Shown in pieces: positions 1 through 5,170 of a stretch of DNA of 5,170 nucleotides. Below the pieces are notes generated by a model, which worked only from the letters and a program-made list of their open reading frames with translations, was not told the DNA's origin and did not search any database. The stretch comes from Blastocatellia bacterium (GTDB taxonomy: Bacteria > Acidobacteriota > Blastocatellia > Chloracidobacteriales > JADJPF01), in NCBI GenBank assembly GCA_016789295.1, contig JAEUQL010000309.1, positions 1-5,170 on the forward strand. Reading direction: 5' to 3'. The translations under genes were made by a program, and so were the position numbers. Every line of letters starts with the position of its first letter. Within the stretch, counting starts at the first letter, position 1.

Positions 1-648
1 AATGCTGCTGAAAAAGTCGATCATGGAGAGCAAGAAGAGAAGAAGCTACCTCTACGTGTTCTTTGTGCAACTCTTAGCACATTATCAATGGCAGTAGTCT
101 ACTATTTTCTTAGCCGCACTTGTAACAGTTTGGGGACAGCACAAGCCGCAATACACGCTAAAGTTTATACACTGTTTCTAACAACGGTGTATATTACAGG
201 TGGGTTAATGACGGTGACAGAAACAAAGGGTTATGCATTTAAATTTGCTCATCCTGACTTTTCTCTCTATCGCCGCCAAAATATCAATAGAGCAATAGTT
301 ATAGGTAGTGTTATGGCAATAGCTTACATTATTCCTTCACTGCTGATCTGGAACTATTCTATACAGGCAATGCACACTAACCTATTCCCGGTTCTGCTAA
401 TATCTCTTCTTTTACAACCTCCAACAACGTTACTTTGGGCGTTGTTGGCACTACTTCGCTCGCAGGGAATGTTTGGAAGATTACTAGTTATAGAAATAGC
501 GTCTATGATAATTTTTGTTGTGGCTATCAATATAGTTCCTTATACAGATCTAGCCTGGATAGTTTGGCTGATCTTTGCAGGCTACTTTATTATTCGTATT
601 GTCTTGGCTTGGTTGCTGAATTTTATTGGAACTGTCAATACTACCTAA
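1..648 (+). CDS. Multi-pass inner-membrane protein, C-terminal part (5' end outside window); possible MOP/Wzx-like flippase
   Basis: The frame is open from base 1, so the true start lies upstream. An ATG at 88 falls inside the first membrane segment and is probably not the start. The visible 215 residues begin with a charged stretch (residues 3-19, rich in Glu and Lys) and then show about six hydrophobic segments near residues 18-38, 54-73, 97-117, 126-151, 160-180 and 183-208. There is an Arg/Tyr-rich loop around 86-97 and the segment 'LLRSQGMFGR' (151-160) before the fifth helix. Six helices with such a loop resemble the C-terminal half of a 12-helix MOP-superfamily exporter (lipid-linked sugar flippase or MATE-like). 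This is inference from general character; no diagnostic motif is visible, and an uncharacterised membrane protein is equally possible. The stop TAA at 646-648 overlaps the end of the convergent transporter gene. That it is a coding membrane protein is fairly sure; its function is not. Confidence 0.8.
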   Translation, partial: NAAEKVDHGEQEEKKLPLRVLCATLSTLSMAVVYYFLSRTCNSLGTAQAAIHAKVYTLFLTTVYITGGLMTVTETKGYAFKFAHPDFSLYRRQNINRAIVIGSVMAIAYIIPSLLIWNYSIQAMHTNLFPVLLISLLLQPPTTLLWALLALLRSQGMFGRLLVIEIASMIIFVVAINIVPYTDLAWIVWLIFAGYFIIRIVLAWLLNFIGTVNTT

Positions 649-1444
649 CTACCACAGACATAAACATTGATAAAATACTGTTAGGAATCTCAGTTTGGTA
701 TCCGTACCAACAGCCAAATATAATACTAAAGATAGGAGTAAAAACCTGCAAAGCATAGTTGAATTTGGTGAGTCTGTTTGAACTCATAGCAAATGGTAGA
801 CCAATAGCTCCAGACATCAACAGCATTCCTATAATTGACCCCAGACCAAATATAAGTAGATAAGCAATCCCCAAAATAGGCGATTTTATATCTGTGAGTA
901 CAAGAAGTGTGAGTGCTGCTGACCCTGCCAAACCGTGGAGTGTTCCTATGATTATAGGTTTGAGCTTAAAACCTCTAGTTGAAACGTTAGAAGCCTGACT
1001 ATGACTGTGTTGATGATCGTGATCATGCGTGTGATTGGTTCCAGGAAGGTGCTGATGATCAGAGTTAGCTGATCGCCAGATTCGCATTAAAGCGTTTGTC
1101 CCCAAAGCAATTATCATTATTGCAATACCAAATTCCATCCAAGAAGAGATATTTTCTGGAATGTTAATGCGTAAGGAGATTACTATTAAACCAACAACAA
1201 AGAGAGAAGCGGTATGTCCAGCTCCCCAGAAAGCACCAACAAATGCTGCCCATTTCAGATTCTTTTCTTGACTCACTATTGTTGATACAGCAACAACGTG
1301 ATCGGCTTCTGTAGCGTGCTTGAGACCGTACATAAAGCCTACTGCAAGGACTCCTCCTGCACCCAAAGAGGCTAGTGAAGGCTCTTCAAAGAAACCTAGA
1401 AACCAGTGCAGAGAGGATAAAAACAGTAGAAGTAAAAATGTCAT
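641..1444 (-). CDS. NicO/UreH-like high-affinity nickel (or cobalt) transporter
   Basis: A 267-residue integral membrane permease expected to import or export Ni2+ or Co2+ across the inner membrane. The signature H-x4-D-H (His43-Ala-Thr-Glu-Ala-Asp48-His49), which defines the NiCoT/NicO/RcnA group, sits in the first helix region after 'GFMYGLK'. It is followed by 'GAFWGAGHT' (70-78), also typical. A histidine-rich loop at 130-148 has eight His with Asp between them and is probably a metal-binding loop. 'LHGLAGSAAL' (169-178) and 'IFGLGSIIGM' (198-207) mark the C-terminal helices, as in UreH-like proteins. About six membrane segments are visible and the length is normal for the family. The ATG at 1444-1442 has a GGTGA-type ribosome site six bases upstream. 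No urease, hydrogenase or cobalamin gene is in view, so the metal (Ni or Co) and direction cannot be settled. The gene's last 8 bp overlap the convergent membrane-protein gene. Confidence 0.9.
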   Translation of the reverse strand: MTFLLLLFLSSLHWFLGFFEEPSLASLGAGGVLAVGFMYGLKHATEADHVVAVSTIVSQEKNLKWAAFVGAFWGAGHTASLFVVGLIVISLRINIPENISSWMEFGIAIMIIALGTNALMRIWRSANSDHQHLPGTNHTHDHDHQHSHSQASNVSTRGFKLKPIIIGTLHGLAGSAALTLLVLTDIKSPILGIAYLLIFGLGSIIGMLLMSGAIGLPFAMSSNRLTKFNYALQVFTPIFSIIFGCWYGYQTEIPNSILSMFMSVVVR

Positions 1445-1450
1445 AAAGAG

Positions 1451-1456
1451 TCACCC
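1451..1456 (-). promoter_or_regulatory. Ribosome binding site of the nickel-transporter gene
   Basis: Read on the minus strand this is GGGTGA, whose GGTGA part matches the right half of the consensus AGGAGGTGA. It ends six bases before the ATG at 1444, a normal spacing, and supports that start. I saw no strong promoter upstream and no recognisable nickel/cobalt riboswitch or NikR-type palindrome. Confidence 0.5.
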
Positions 1457-1930
1457 GTTGAAGAACTTTTTTATTTAGGAAAGCAGACAGTATTTTAGTA
1501 GGTAAATTGGCCAAAGTACACTTTTTCTAACTGACTTCAGATTTTTCTTGCTTTCTCAATCTTCCTGAAAATTGATAAGTAGTTTATTGAAGCTGCAGGA
1601 TAGTGAGCAAATAAAGTAAAAAGAATGTCCACAAAGTACAGCTTTACCTTGCAATAACTTCAAGCAGATCTCCGATGATGACTAAGAAGTAGGTGTGCTG
1701 CAAGGCTTAATAGGTATCGAACTATGAGTTTGAGAATATTGGTTCATCTGGCGACATTGGGCTTCACACACTATAAGGTTAATTTCACTAATTGCCTAGT
1801 TCAGAGGTGAAAAAGCTTTGGTTTAAGAATGTTTGAGGATAAACTTCTTAAAAACTCTTAGTTTTTTCTATATTCTTCGTCTTTCCACCCAAAAATACTT
1901 ACTTTGAACTCAAATTAACTCTCAACAGAT

Positions 1931-2035
1931 ACAGAATTTGTAGCTATGGAAGCATAATTTCTTGATGAAAAAGTAAAAGAACTTGTTGCAGTGACAGAAT
2001 TTGTAATTGCAGTAACAGAATTTGTAAGTATGGGT
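1931..2035. repeat. Degenerate 21-bp tandem repeat, about five units
   Basis: The 12-mer ACAGAATTTGTA occurs exactly at 1931-1942, 1994-2005 and 2015-2026. The offsets between copies are 63 and 21 bp, both multiples of 21. The unit at 1952 still matches the 12-mer at eight positions, and the unit at 1973 keeps the TTGCAGT part that also follows the 1994 copy. The array therefore reads as five 21-bp units of which three are well preserved. Because 21 is a multiple of three, one frame gives heptads starting with Thr-Glu-Phe-Val, but that frame has a TAA at 1955-1957 and no convincing start. It could be a minisatellite, a remnant of a heptad-repeat protein gene, or phased protein-binding sites. 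Confidence 0.6.
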
Positions 2036-2155
2036 ATGAAATTCACTCTCTGGATAAGGGTTTGATGGCCATTTCAGACTTTTCCTCAAGTCCTCAAGGC
2101 TTTATTCCTTAGCTACTTTCTGTGGTTTTCCTTTCTAGGAGTAGAAAAATCTTTG

Positions 2156-2177
2156 ATTTTTGAAGGTTTTCAAAAAT
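2156..2177. promoter_or_regulatory. AT-rich 9-bp inverted repeat upstream of the phosphopantetheinyl transferase gene
   Basis: ATTTTTGAA and TTCAAAAAT form a perfect 9-bp inverted repeat around the four bases GGTT, ending about 70 bp before the downstream gene. A possible weak promoter overlaps it (TTGATT at 2153-2158, 18 bases, TAGATT at 2177-2182, each four of six to consensus), so it could be an operator. In AT-rich DNA such palindromes also arise by chance. It lacks a following T-run, so it is not a terminator on the plus strand. Confidence 0.3.
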
Positions 2178-2250
2178 AGATTATGGTTAAAACTTTTTAG
2201 TAGTAATATGAAAAAGTTGGTTAGATAAGAAAAGAATTGGGAAAAAGCTT

Positions 2251-2985
2251 TTGCTATTGAGTCTACAGAAATCGACGATGTTGGATATTTCTCTGTTTAC
2301 GTTCGACGACTTAGGAACATTTTCGGCTAGTTTAACTGATACAAAGCAAGTAGACATATGGATATTAGATTTTACATTGCTTAAAGAAGAAGAGATGAAG
2401 GCTCTACTTTCTACAGAAGAAGTAGCAAGGGCTGCTGCTTTCTATTTTGAGCGAGATAGAAGAAGGTATGCCTGCTGTCGAGGTTTTTTAAGAAAGATCT
2501 TATCTATATACATAGGCAAAAAAGCAGAAGAGATAGAGTTTCTCTATGGAGAATATGGAAAGCCTTTTCTGTTAGGTCAACCTGTAGAATTTAACCTTTC
2601 ACATTCAGGAAATTTCCTGGCTTTTGCTATAACTATTGGTGGGAAAATAGGAGTAGATATTGAACTTTTAAGAGAGATGTCAGATATAGAGTCTATAGTA
2701 AAACACTACTTTGCTCCACAAGAGTGTCAGAAATTTCTCTCTTTTTCACTAGAAGAGAGGATGGTAGCTTTTTTTAATTGCTGGACAAGAAAGGAGGCAT
2801 TCATAAAAGCTACAGGAAAAGGGCTAAGTGAACCGTTAGACGCCTTTACTGTCTCTCTTGAATCTGATGATGCAAGACTAATCTGGGTCAAAGACAGAGA
2901 AGACGAACTGAAAGACTGGGAGATGGTTTCCATCAGATTTGATCAATATGTAGTAGCAGTTGCTAGAAAATTTGGACAGTTATAA
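2251..2985 (+). CDS. Sfp-type 4'-phosphopantetheinyl transferase
   Basis: This enzyme moves the 4'-phosphopantetheine arm from coenzyme A to a serine of acyl- or peptidyl-carrier proteins, activating fatty-acid, polyketide or non-ribosomal peptide synthases in the cytosol. Seen in order: a 'YGEYGKPFL' stretch (99-107); 'FNLSHSG' (114-120) with His118, the CoA-phosphate-binding motif; 'GVDIE' (134-138) with Asp136 and Glu138 as Mg2+ ligands; and W178-x2-K181-E182-x3-K186 followed by 'GKGL', the family's second signature. All key residues are present, and 244 residues is close to the usual 220-240 of the two-lobed Sfp/HetI/Gsp group. The start is uncertain. The TTG at 2251 has a weak GGA eight bases upstream, while the ATG at 2278 (residue 10) has no ribosome site. 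No carrier protein or synthase lies in the window, so the target is unknown. No clear terminator follows. Confidence 0.93.
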   Translation: MLLSLQKSTMLDISLFTFDDLGTFSASLTDTKQVDIWILDFTLLKEEEMKALLSTEEVARAAAFYFERDRRRYACCRGFLRKILSIYIGKKAEEIEFLYGEYGKPFLLGQPVEFNLSHSGNFLAFAITIGGKIGVDIELLREMSDIESIVKHYFAPQECQKFLSFSLEERMVAFFNCWTRKEAFIKATGKGLSEPLDAFTVSLESDDARLIWVKDREDELKDWEMVSIRFDQYVVAVARKFGQL

Positions 2986-3059
2986 ACTTCTAAAAATTAT
3001 CTAACAGAATTTATCGATATTTTTCCTTATTGCTCATGAAAAAACTGCTATGAATAGCC

Positions 3060-3065
3060 TATAAT
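3060..3065 (+). promoter_or_regulatory. Probable -10 box for the sugar dehydrogenase gene
   Basis: A perfect TATAAT lies 38 bases before the ATG at 3104. The best -35 at 17-base spacing is TGAAAA (3037-3042), only three of six to TTGACA, so the promoter would be weak or activator-dependent. It implies a leader of about 30 bases. The gene could also be read from the upstream transferase gene, since no terminator is visible between them. Confidence 0.4.
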
Positions 3066-3093
3066 TCAAAAAAGTCTGGGATAAAAAAGTTTC

Positions 3094-3100
3094 AAGAGGT
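3094..3100 (+). promoter_or_regulatory. Ribosome binding site of the sugar dehydrogenase gene
   Basis: AAGAGGT ends three bases before the ATG at 3104. The spacing is short, but the AGAGG core is the only purine-rich site near, and the start is supported by the signal peptide that follows directly. Confidence 0.5.
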
Positions 3101-3103
3101 TTT

Positions 3104-5020
3104 ATGAGTTATAAAAAACTTTTAGTAGTTTTTGTTATATCTCTACTACTTATGCTAGTAGTAACTTTTAATCTTTCAACGAATGCTGAAGTAGAACAGA
3201 CAGATTTTAATATCAGATTACAGCAGATAGCTTCTGGTCTTAGTAGTCCACTTTATGTAACACACGCAGGTGATGAAAGTGGTAGGCTTTTTATAGTTGA
3301 ACAGACAGGAAAAGTAAGGATATTCCGCAACGGCACTCTGCTTACTGACCCTTTTCTTGATATTTCCTCTCTCATCAGTTTTGGTGGAGAAAGAGGGCTG
3401 CTGAGTGTAGCATTTCACCCGCATTACAGCTCTAACAGAAGATTTTTTGTTAACTACACCCGTGCAGGAGATGGAGCAACCATTATAGCTGAATACAGAG
3501 CATCAACTGATAATCCAAACAGAGCAGAGCCAGATGGACGAGTAGTGTTGATGATTCCACAACCTTTCAGCAATCACAATGGTGGTCAGTTACAGTTTGG
3601 CAAAGATGGATTTCTTTACATAGGCATGGGTGATGGTGGTGGGGCAGGTGACCCAATTCGTGCCGGCCAAGATATAGAAAATCTACTGGGTAAGATGCTC
3701 AGAATAGATATAGATTCAGGTTCCCCCTACTCTTCGCCAAGAGACAATCCATTCTTTGGAGCAACACCCGGCAGGGATGAGATCTTTGCTCTAGGCTTTA
3801 GAAATCCATTTAGATTTTCATTTGATAGAAAGACAGGTGAGCTTTACGCTGCTGATGTTGGACAGAACAGGCGTGAAGAGATAGATATTGTAGTTCGTGG
3901 TGGCAATTATGGTTGGAATCGTATGGAAGGATCACTCTGCTTTAGCCCAATGTCGAACTGTGACAGGACGGGTTTGACTTTACCGATAGCTGAGTATGGC
4001 AGAGACCTTGGCTGTTCTGTATCTGGTGGATACGTCTATCGTGGAAAGTTGTTACCTGAGATAGATGGAGTCTATTTTTTTGGTGACTTTTGTACTGGAA
4101 GAATTTTTGGTTTCAAAGACAGAACTTTTCGAGAGATGTTGAAGACAGAACTCAATATCTCGTCATTTGGAGAGGATGAAGACGGGGAAGTATACGTAGT
4201 AAACCTTGCAGGAACAGTTAGTAGAATTGTCGCTCCCGCTCCACGCTGTTTGCTGACGTGTCCAGAAGATGTAGAGGTAGCTGATACTGATGGAGATGGT
4301 TCTGAAGTGGTCAGTTTTGATCTTCCTAAGAGTTTGGGTGAATGCAACACACTCTCTTTTAGTAGAGCGTCTGGAACTACTTTCCCAGTTGGCACAACGC
4401 CAATCACTGTAAACTCATCAACAGGGAATGCTACATGTTCATTTAATGTTATTGTTCGACCTGCGAACTTTTGTAGTTTAACTTGTCCAAAAGATATAGA
4501 AGTGATAGATGAAGATGGAAATGGTTCAGAGGTTGTAAACTTTACAGATCCAAAACTGATAGGCAACTGTGGTTCCATTAGCTATAGCACCAGCTCAGGC
4601 TCGGTCTTTCCTATTGGAGTTACAAGAGTAGTTGCCAATTCTTCGGTAAATCAAGGCACATGCATTTTCAATGTAACTGTTAGGCCAAAGCCTGATACAA
4701 CCGCACCAACAGTCCGTATCATTTCCCCAAATGGAGGTGAGAAAGTAAGAAAAGGAGAGGCATTTACTATTAACTGGATCTCTTCCGACAATACTTCACT
4801 GAGGGGTCATGATATTCTGCTTTCAATAGATGGTGGTGCGACCTATCCTATAAAAATAGCAGAAGGTTTATCGGGTAGTTCTCAATCATTCGTCTTTACA
4901 GTTCCTAATGATCAAGAGAAGACAAAAGCTGCAAAAGTGAGAGTTATAGCAATTGATGGCTCAGGTAATCGAGGCCAGGACGACAGCGACACAAGTTTCA
5001 GAATCAGAAAGAGGAATTAA
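3104..5020 (+). CDS. Secreted PQQ-dependent sugar dehydrogenase (GSDH/Asd family) with two HYR domains and a C-terminal Ig-like domain
   Basis: A 638-residue exported protein. Residues 1-28 are a signal peptide (Lys-Lys, a hydrophobic core, then Thr-Asn-Ala before residue 29). Residues about 36-376 form the six-bladed propeller of soluble quinoprotein glucose/sorbosone dehydrogenases, which oxidise aldoses using PQQ and Ca2+. Visible marks are 'FIVEQTGKVRI' (63-73), 'NHNGGQLQFG' (157-166) with His158 as the expected catalytic base, 'LYIGMGDGGG' (171-180), 'GFRNPFRFSF' (231-240) with Arg233-Asn234 as expected PQQ contacts, 'ADVGQN' (250-255), 'GGNYGWN' (266-272) and 'GDFCTGRIFGF' (327-337). 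Two HYR domains follow (378-452, 453-527), then a 'SPNGGEKVRKGE' Ig-like domain (541-552 onward) to the end. Family members without extras are about 350-450 residues, so the tail is an addition, probably for binding or display outside the cell. There is no LPXTG or second membrane anchor. The substrate is unknown, and no PQQ synthesis genes are in view. Confidence 0.93.
   Translation: MSYKKLLVVFVISLLLMLVVTFNLSTNAEVEQTDFNIRLQQIASGLSSPLYVTHAGDESGRLFIVEQTGKVRIFRNGTLLTDPFLDISSLISFGGERGLLSVAFHPHYSSNRRFFVNYTRAGDGATIIAEYRASTDNPNRAEPDGRVVLMIPQPFSNHNGGQLQFGKDGFLYIGMGDGGGAGDPIRAGQDIENLLGKMLRIDIDSGSPYSSPRDNPFFGATPGRDEIFALGFRNPFRFSFDRKTGELYAADVGQNRREEIDIVVRGGNYGWNRMEGSLCFSPMSNCDRTGLTLPIAEYGRDLGCSVSGGYVYRGKLLPEIDGVYFFGDFCTGRIFGFKDRTFREMLKTELNISSFGEDEDGEVYVVNLAGTVSRIVAPAPRCLLTCPEDVEVADTDGDGSEVVSFDLPKSLGECNTLSFSRASGTTFPVGTTPITVNSSTGNATCSFNVIVRPANFCSLTCPKDIEVIDEDGNGSEVVNFTDPKLIGNCGSISYSTSSGSVFPIGVTRVVANSSVNQGTCIFNVTVRPKPDTTAPTVRIISPNGGEKVRKGEAFTINWISSDNTSLRGHDILLSIDGGATYPIKIAEGLSGSSQSFVFTVPNDQEKTKAAKVRVIAIDGSGNRGQDDSDTSFRIRKRN
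4235..4684 (+). repeat. Tandem 225-bp repeat encoding two HYR domains
   Basis: Two 75-codon units follow each other without any insertion or deletion. Cys at residues 382, 386, 414 and 445 of the first recur exactly 75 residues later at 457, 461, 489 and 520, so both units have the same spacings of 4, 28 and 31. Both carry 'TCP-D-EV', the acidic D-x-D-G-[DN]-G-S-E loop (394-401; 469-476), 'FP-G-T' and a closing 'C-FNV-VRP'. The DNA has diverged clearly between the units, so the duplication is not recent. The four Cys per unit probably form disulfides outside the cytoplasm. Confidence 0.8.
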
Positions 5021-5027
5021 AATTGTC

Positions 5028-5052
5028 AAGAGACTTCAAAAAGAAGTCTCTT
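5028..5052. terminator. Hairpin terminator between convergent genes
   Basis: AAGAGACTTC and GAAGTCTCTT form a perfect 10-bp stem around a loop of five A, starting eight bases after the dehydrogenase stop. The T-run after it is poor on the plus strand (TACTTCTACTG), while on the minus strand it is followed by GACAATTTTA. Its place between two converging frames suits a bidirectional terminator. The stem is strong and the function likely, though not a textbook intrinsic terminator. Confidence 0.6.
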
Positions 5053-5069
5053 ACTTCTACTGTCCTTTA

Positions 5070-5170
5070 CTACTGCTCGGTTCTGATCAGATAGTAGTTT
5101 TTCTTACCACGCCTAACAACCAAATATCTTCCAAATAGTAAGTAGTTTTCGTTCAATCTTTCTTTTACAT
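5070..5170 (-). CDS. Probable C-terminal end of a minus-strand gene (5' end outside window)
   Basis: Read from the right edge, one minus-strand frame is open for 32 codons down to TAG at 5072-5070. The peptide contains 'NENYLLFGRYLVVRRGKKN' and ends '...YLIRTEQ', a balanced, protein-like mix of hydrophobic and basic residues. The other two minus frames stop within 19 codons. Its stop lies 49 bases from the dehydrogenase stop, with a hairpin between them, as expected for two converging genes. I do not recognise the product. The fragment is short enough to be open by chance, so this is a moderate call. Confidence 0.45.
   Translation of the reverse strand, partial: VKERLNENYLLFGRYLVVRRGKKNYYLIRTEQ

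Larger units (their letters stand above)
1445..2250. other. Gene-poor intergenic region of about 800 bp
   Basis: This gap lies between the divergently transcribed transporter gene (left, minus strand) and the phosphopantetheinyl transferase gene (right, plus strand), so it should hold both promoters. I found no reading frame with a protein-like product, no tRNA or rRNA pattern and no riboswitch that I can recognise. It contains a degenerate 21-bp repeat array (1931-2035), a 9-bp inverted repeat (2156-2177), a CAAAGTACA direct repeat 120 bp apart (1512-1520 and 1632-1640), and a weak A/T hairpin (1850-1866). Its size is larger than two promoters need, so it may hold a decayed gene or an unrecognised small RNA. 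Confidence 0.6.

Noticed and set aside
435..758. Plus-strand open frame overlapping the membrane-protein and transporter genes
   Set aside because: It is out of frame with the membrane-protein gene, rich in Tyr and Cys, and runs antisense into the transporter's 3' end, with no ribosome site or family likeness.
1850..1866. Hairpin AAAAACT-CTT-AGTTTTT as a terminator
   Set aside because: The stem is nearly all A/T with a three-base loop, and no gene ends just upstream. It is expected by chance in AT-rich DNA.
1931..2035. CRISPR array
   Set aside because: The period is 21 bp with 12-bp cores only 9 bp apart, too short for repeat plus spacer, with no cas gene in view.
1991..2065. Small GTG-started peptide across the 21-bp repeats
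   Set aside because: It has only 24 codons, with no ribosome site, and the same frame has a stop at 1955-1957 inside the array.
3218..3424. Minus-strand open frame of 68 codons in the dehydrogenase gene
   Set aside because: It is antisense to the conserved propeller start, and the product has no recognisable features.
4072..4578. Long open minus-strand frame (168 codons) inside the dehydrogenase gene
   Set aside because: It lies wholly antisense to clear HYR-coding sequence, its product is Ser/Thr/Pro-rich with no recognisable domain, and it arises from codon bias of the plus-strand gene.
5069..5098. Second hairpin ACTACT...AGTAGT followed by a short T-run as a plus-strand terminator
   Set aside because: It has only six pairs around an 18-base loop and overlaps the probable minus-strand coding end. 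The 5028-5052 hairpin is much stronger and better placed.
4953..5138. Plus-strand open frame overlapping the dehydrogenase 3' end
   Set aside because: It starts inside the Ig-like domain in another frame and reads through the hairpin, with no start context or protein-like character.

Overview
The window is an AT-rich stretch of bacterial chromosome. It holds four clear protein genes, two of them cut or possibly cut by the window edges in ways noted below, plus a probable fifth gene fragment at the right edge. Codons ending in A or T, AGA arginine and ATA isoleucine are common, most visibly in the two middle-right genes. The soluble PQQ-type sugar dehydrogenase fold carrying HYR repeats and a C-terminal 'SPNGGE' Ig-like domain is an architecture I associate with environmental bacteria such as Acidobacteriota (Blastocatellia-like) or Bacteroidota-like lineages. 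That taxonomic guess is weak and rests on one protein.

Layout. Positions 1-648 (+) hold the C-terminal part of a multi-pass membrane protein, possibly a MOP/Wzx-type flippase. It converges on, and overlaps by 8 bp, a NicO/UreH-like nickel (or cobalt) transporter on the minus strand (641-1444). Positions 1445-2250 form a gene-poor gap of about 800 bp with a degenerate 21-bp-period repeat, a 9-bp palindrome and a spaced direct repeat. Positions 2251-2985 (+) encode an Sfp-type 4'-phosphopantetheinyl transferase. After a 118-bp spacer with a good -10 box comes 3104-5020 (+), a secreted PQQ-dependent glucose/sorbosone-type dehydrogenase with two HYR domains and a terminal Ig-like domain. A hairpin at 5028-5052 lies between this gene and a probable minus-strand reading frame (5070-5170) that enters from the right.

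How the genes relate. There is no obvious shared pathway. The transporter's metalloenzyme (urease or hydrogenase), the carrier protein of the phosphopantetheinyl transferase, and PQQ synthesis genes are all absent from the window. The layout looks like independent housekeeping or accessory genes, not one dedicated system. I did not find a convincing new biological system. The most unexplained item is the 21-bp phased repeat in the 800-bp gap, and the most distinctive protein feature is the exact 75-residue tandem HYR duplication with conserved Asp-rich loops.
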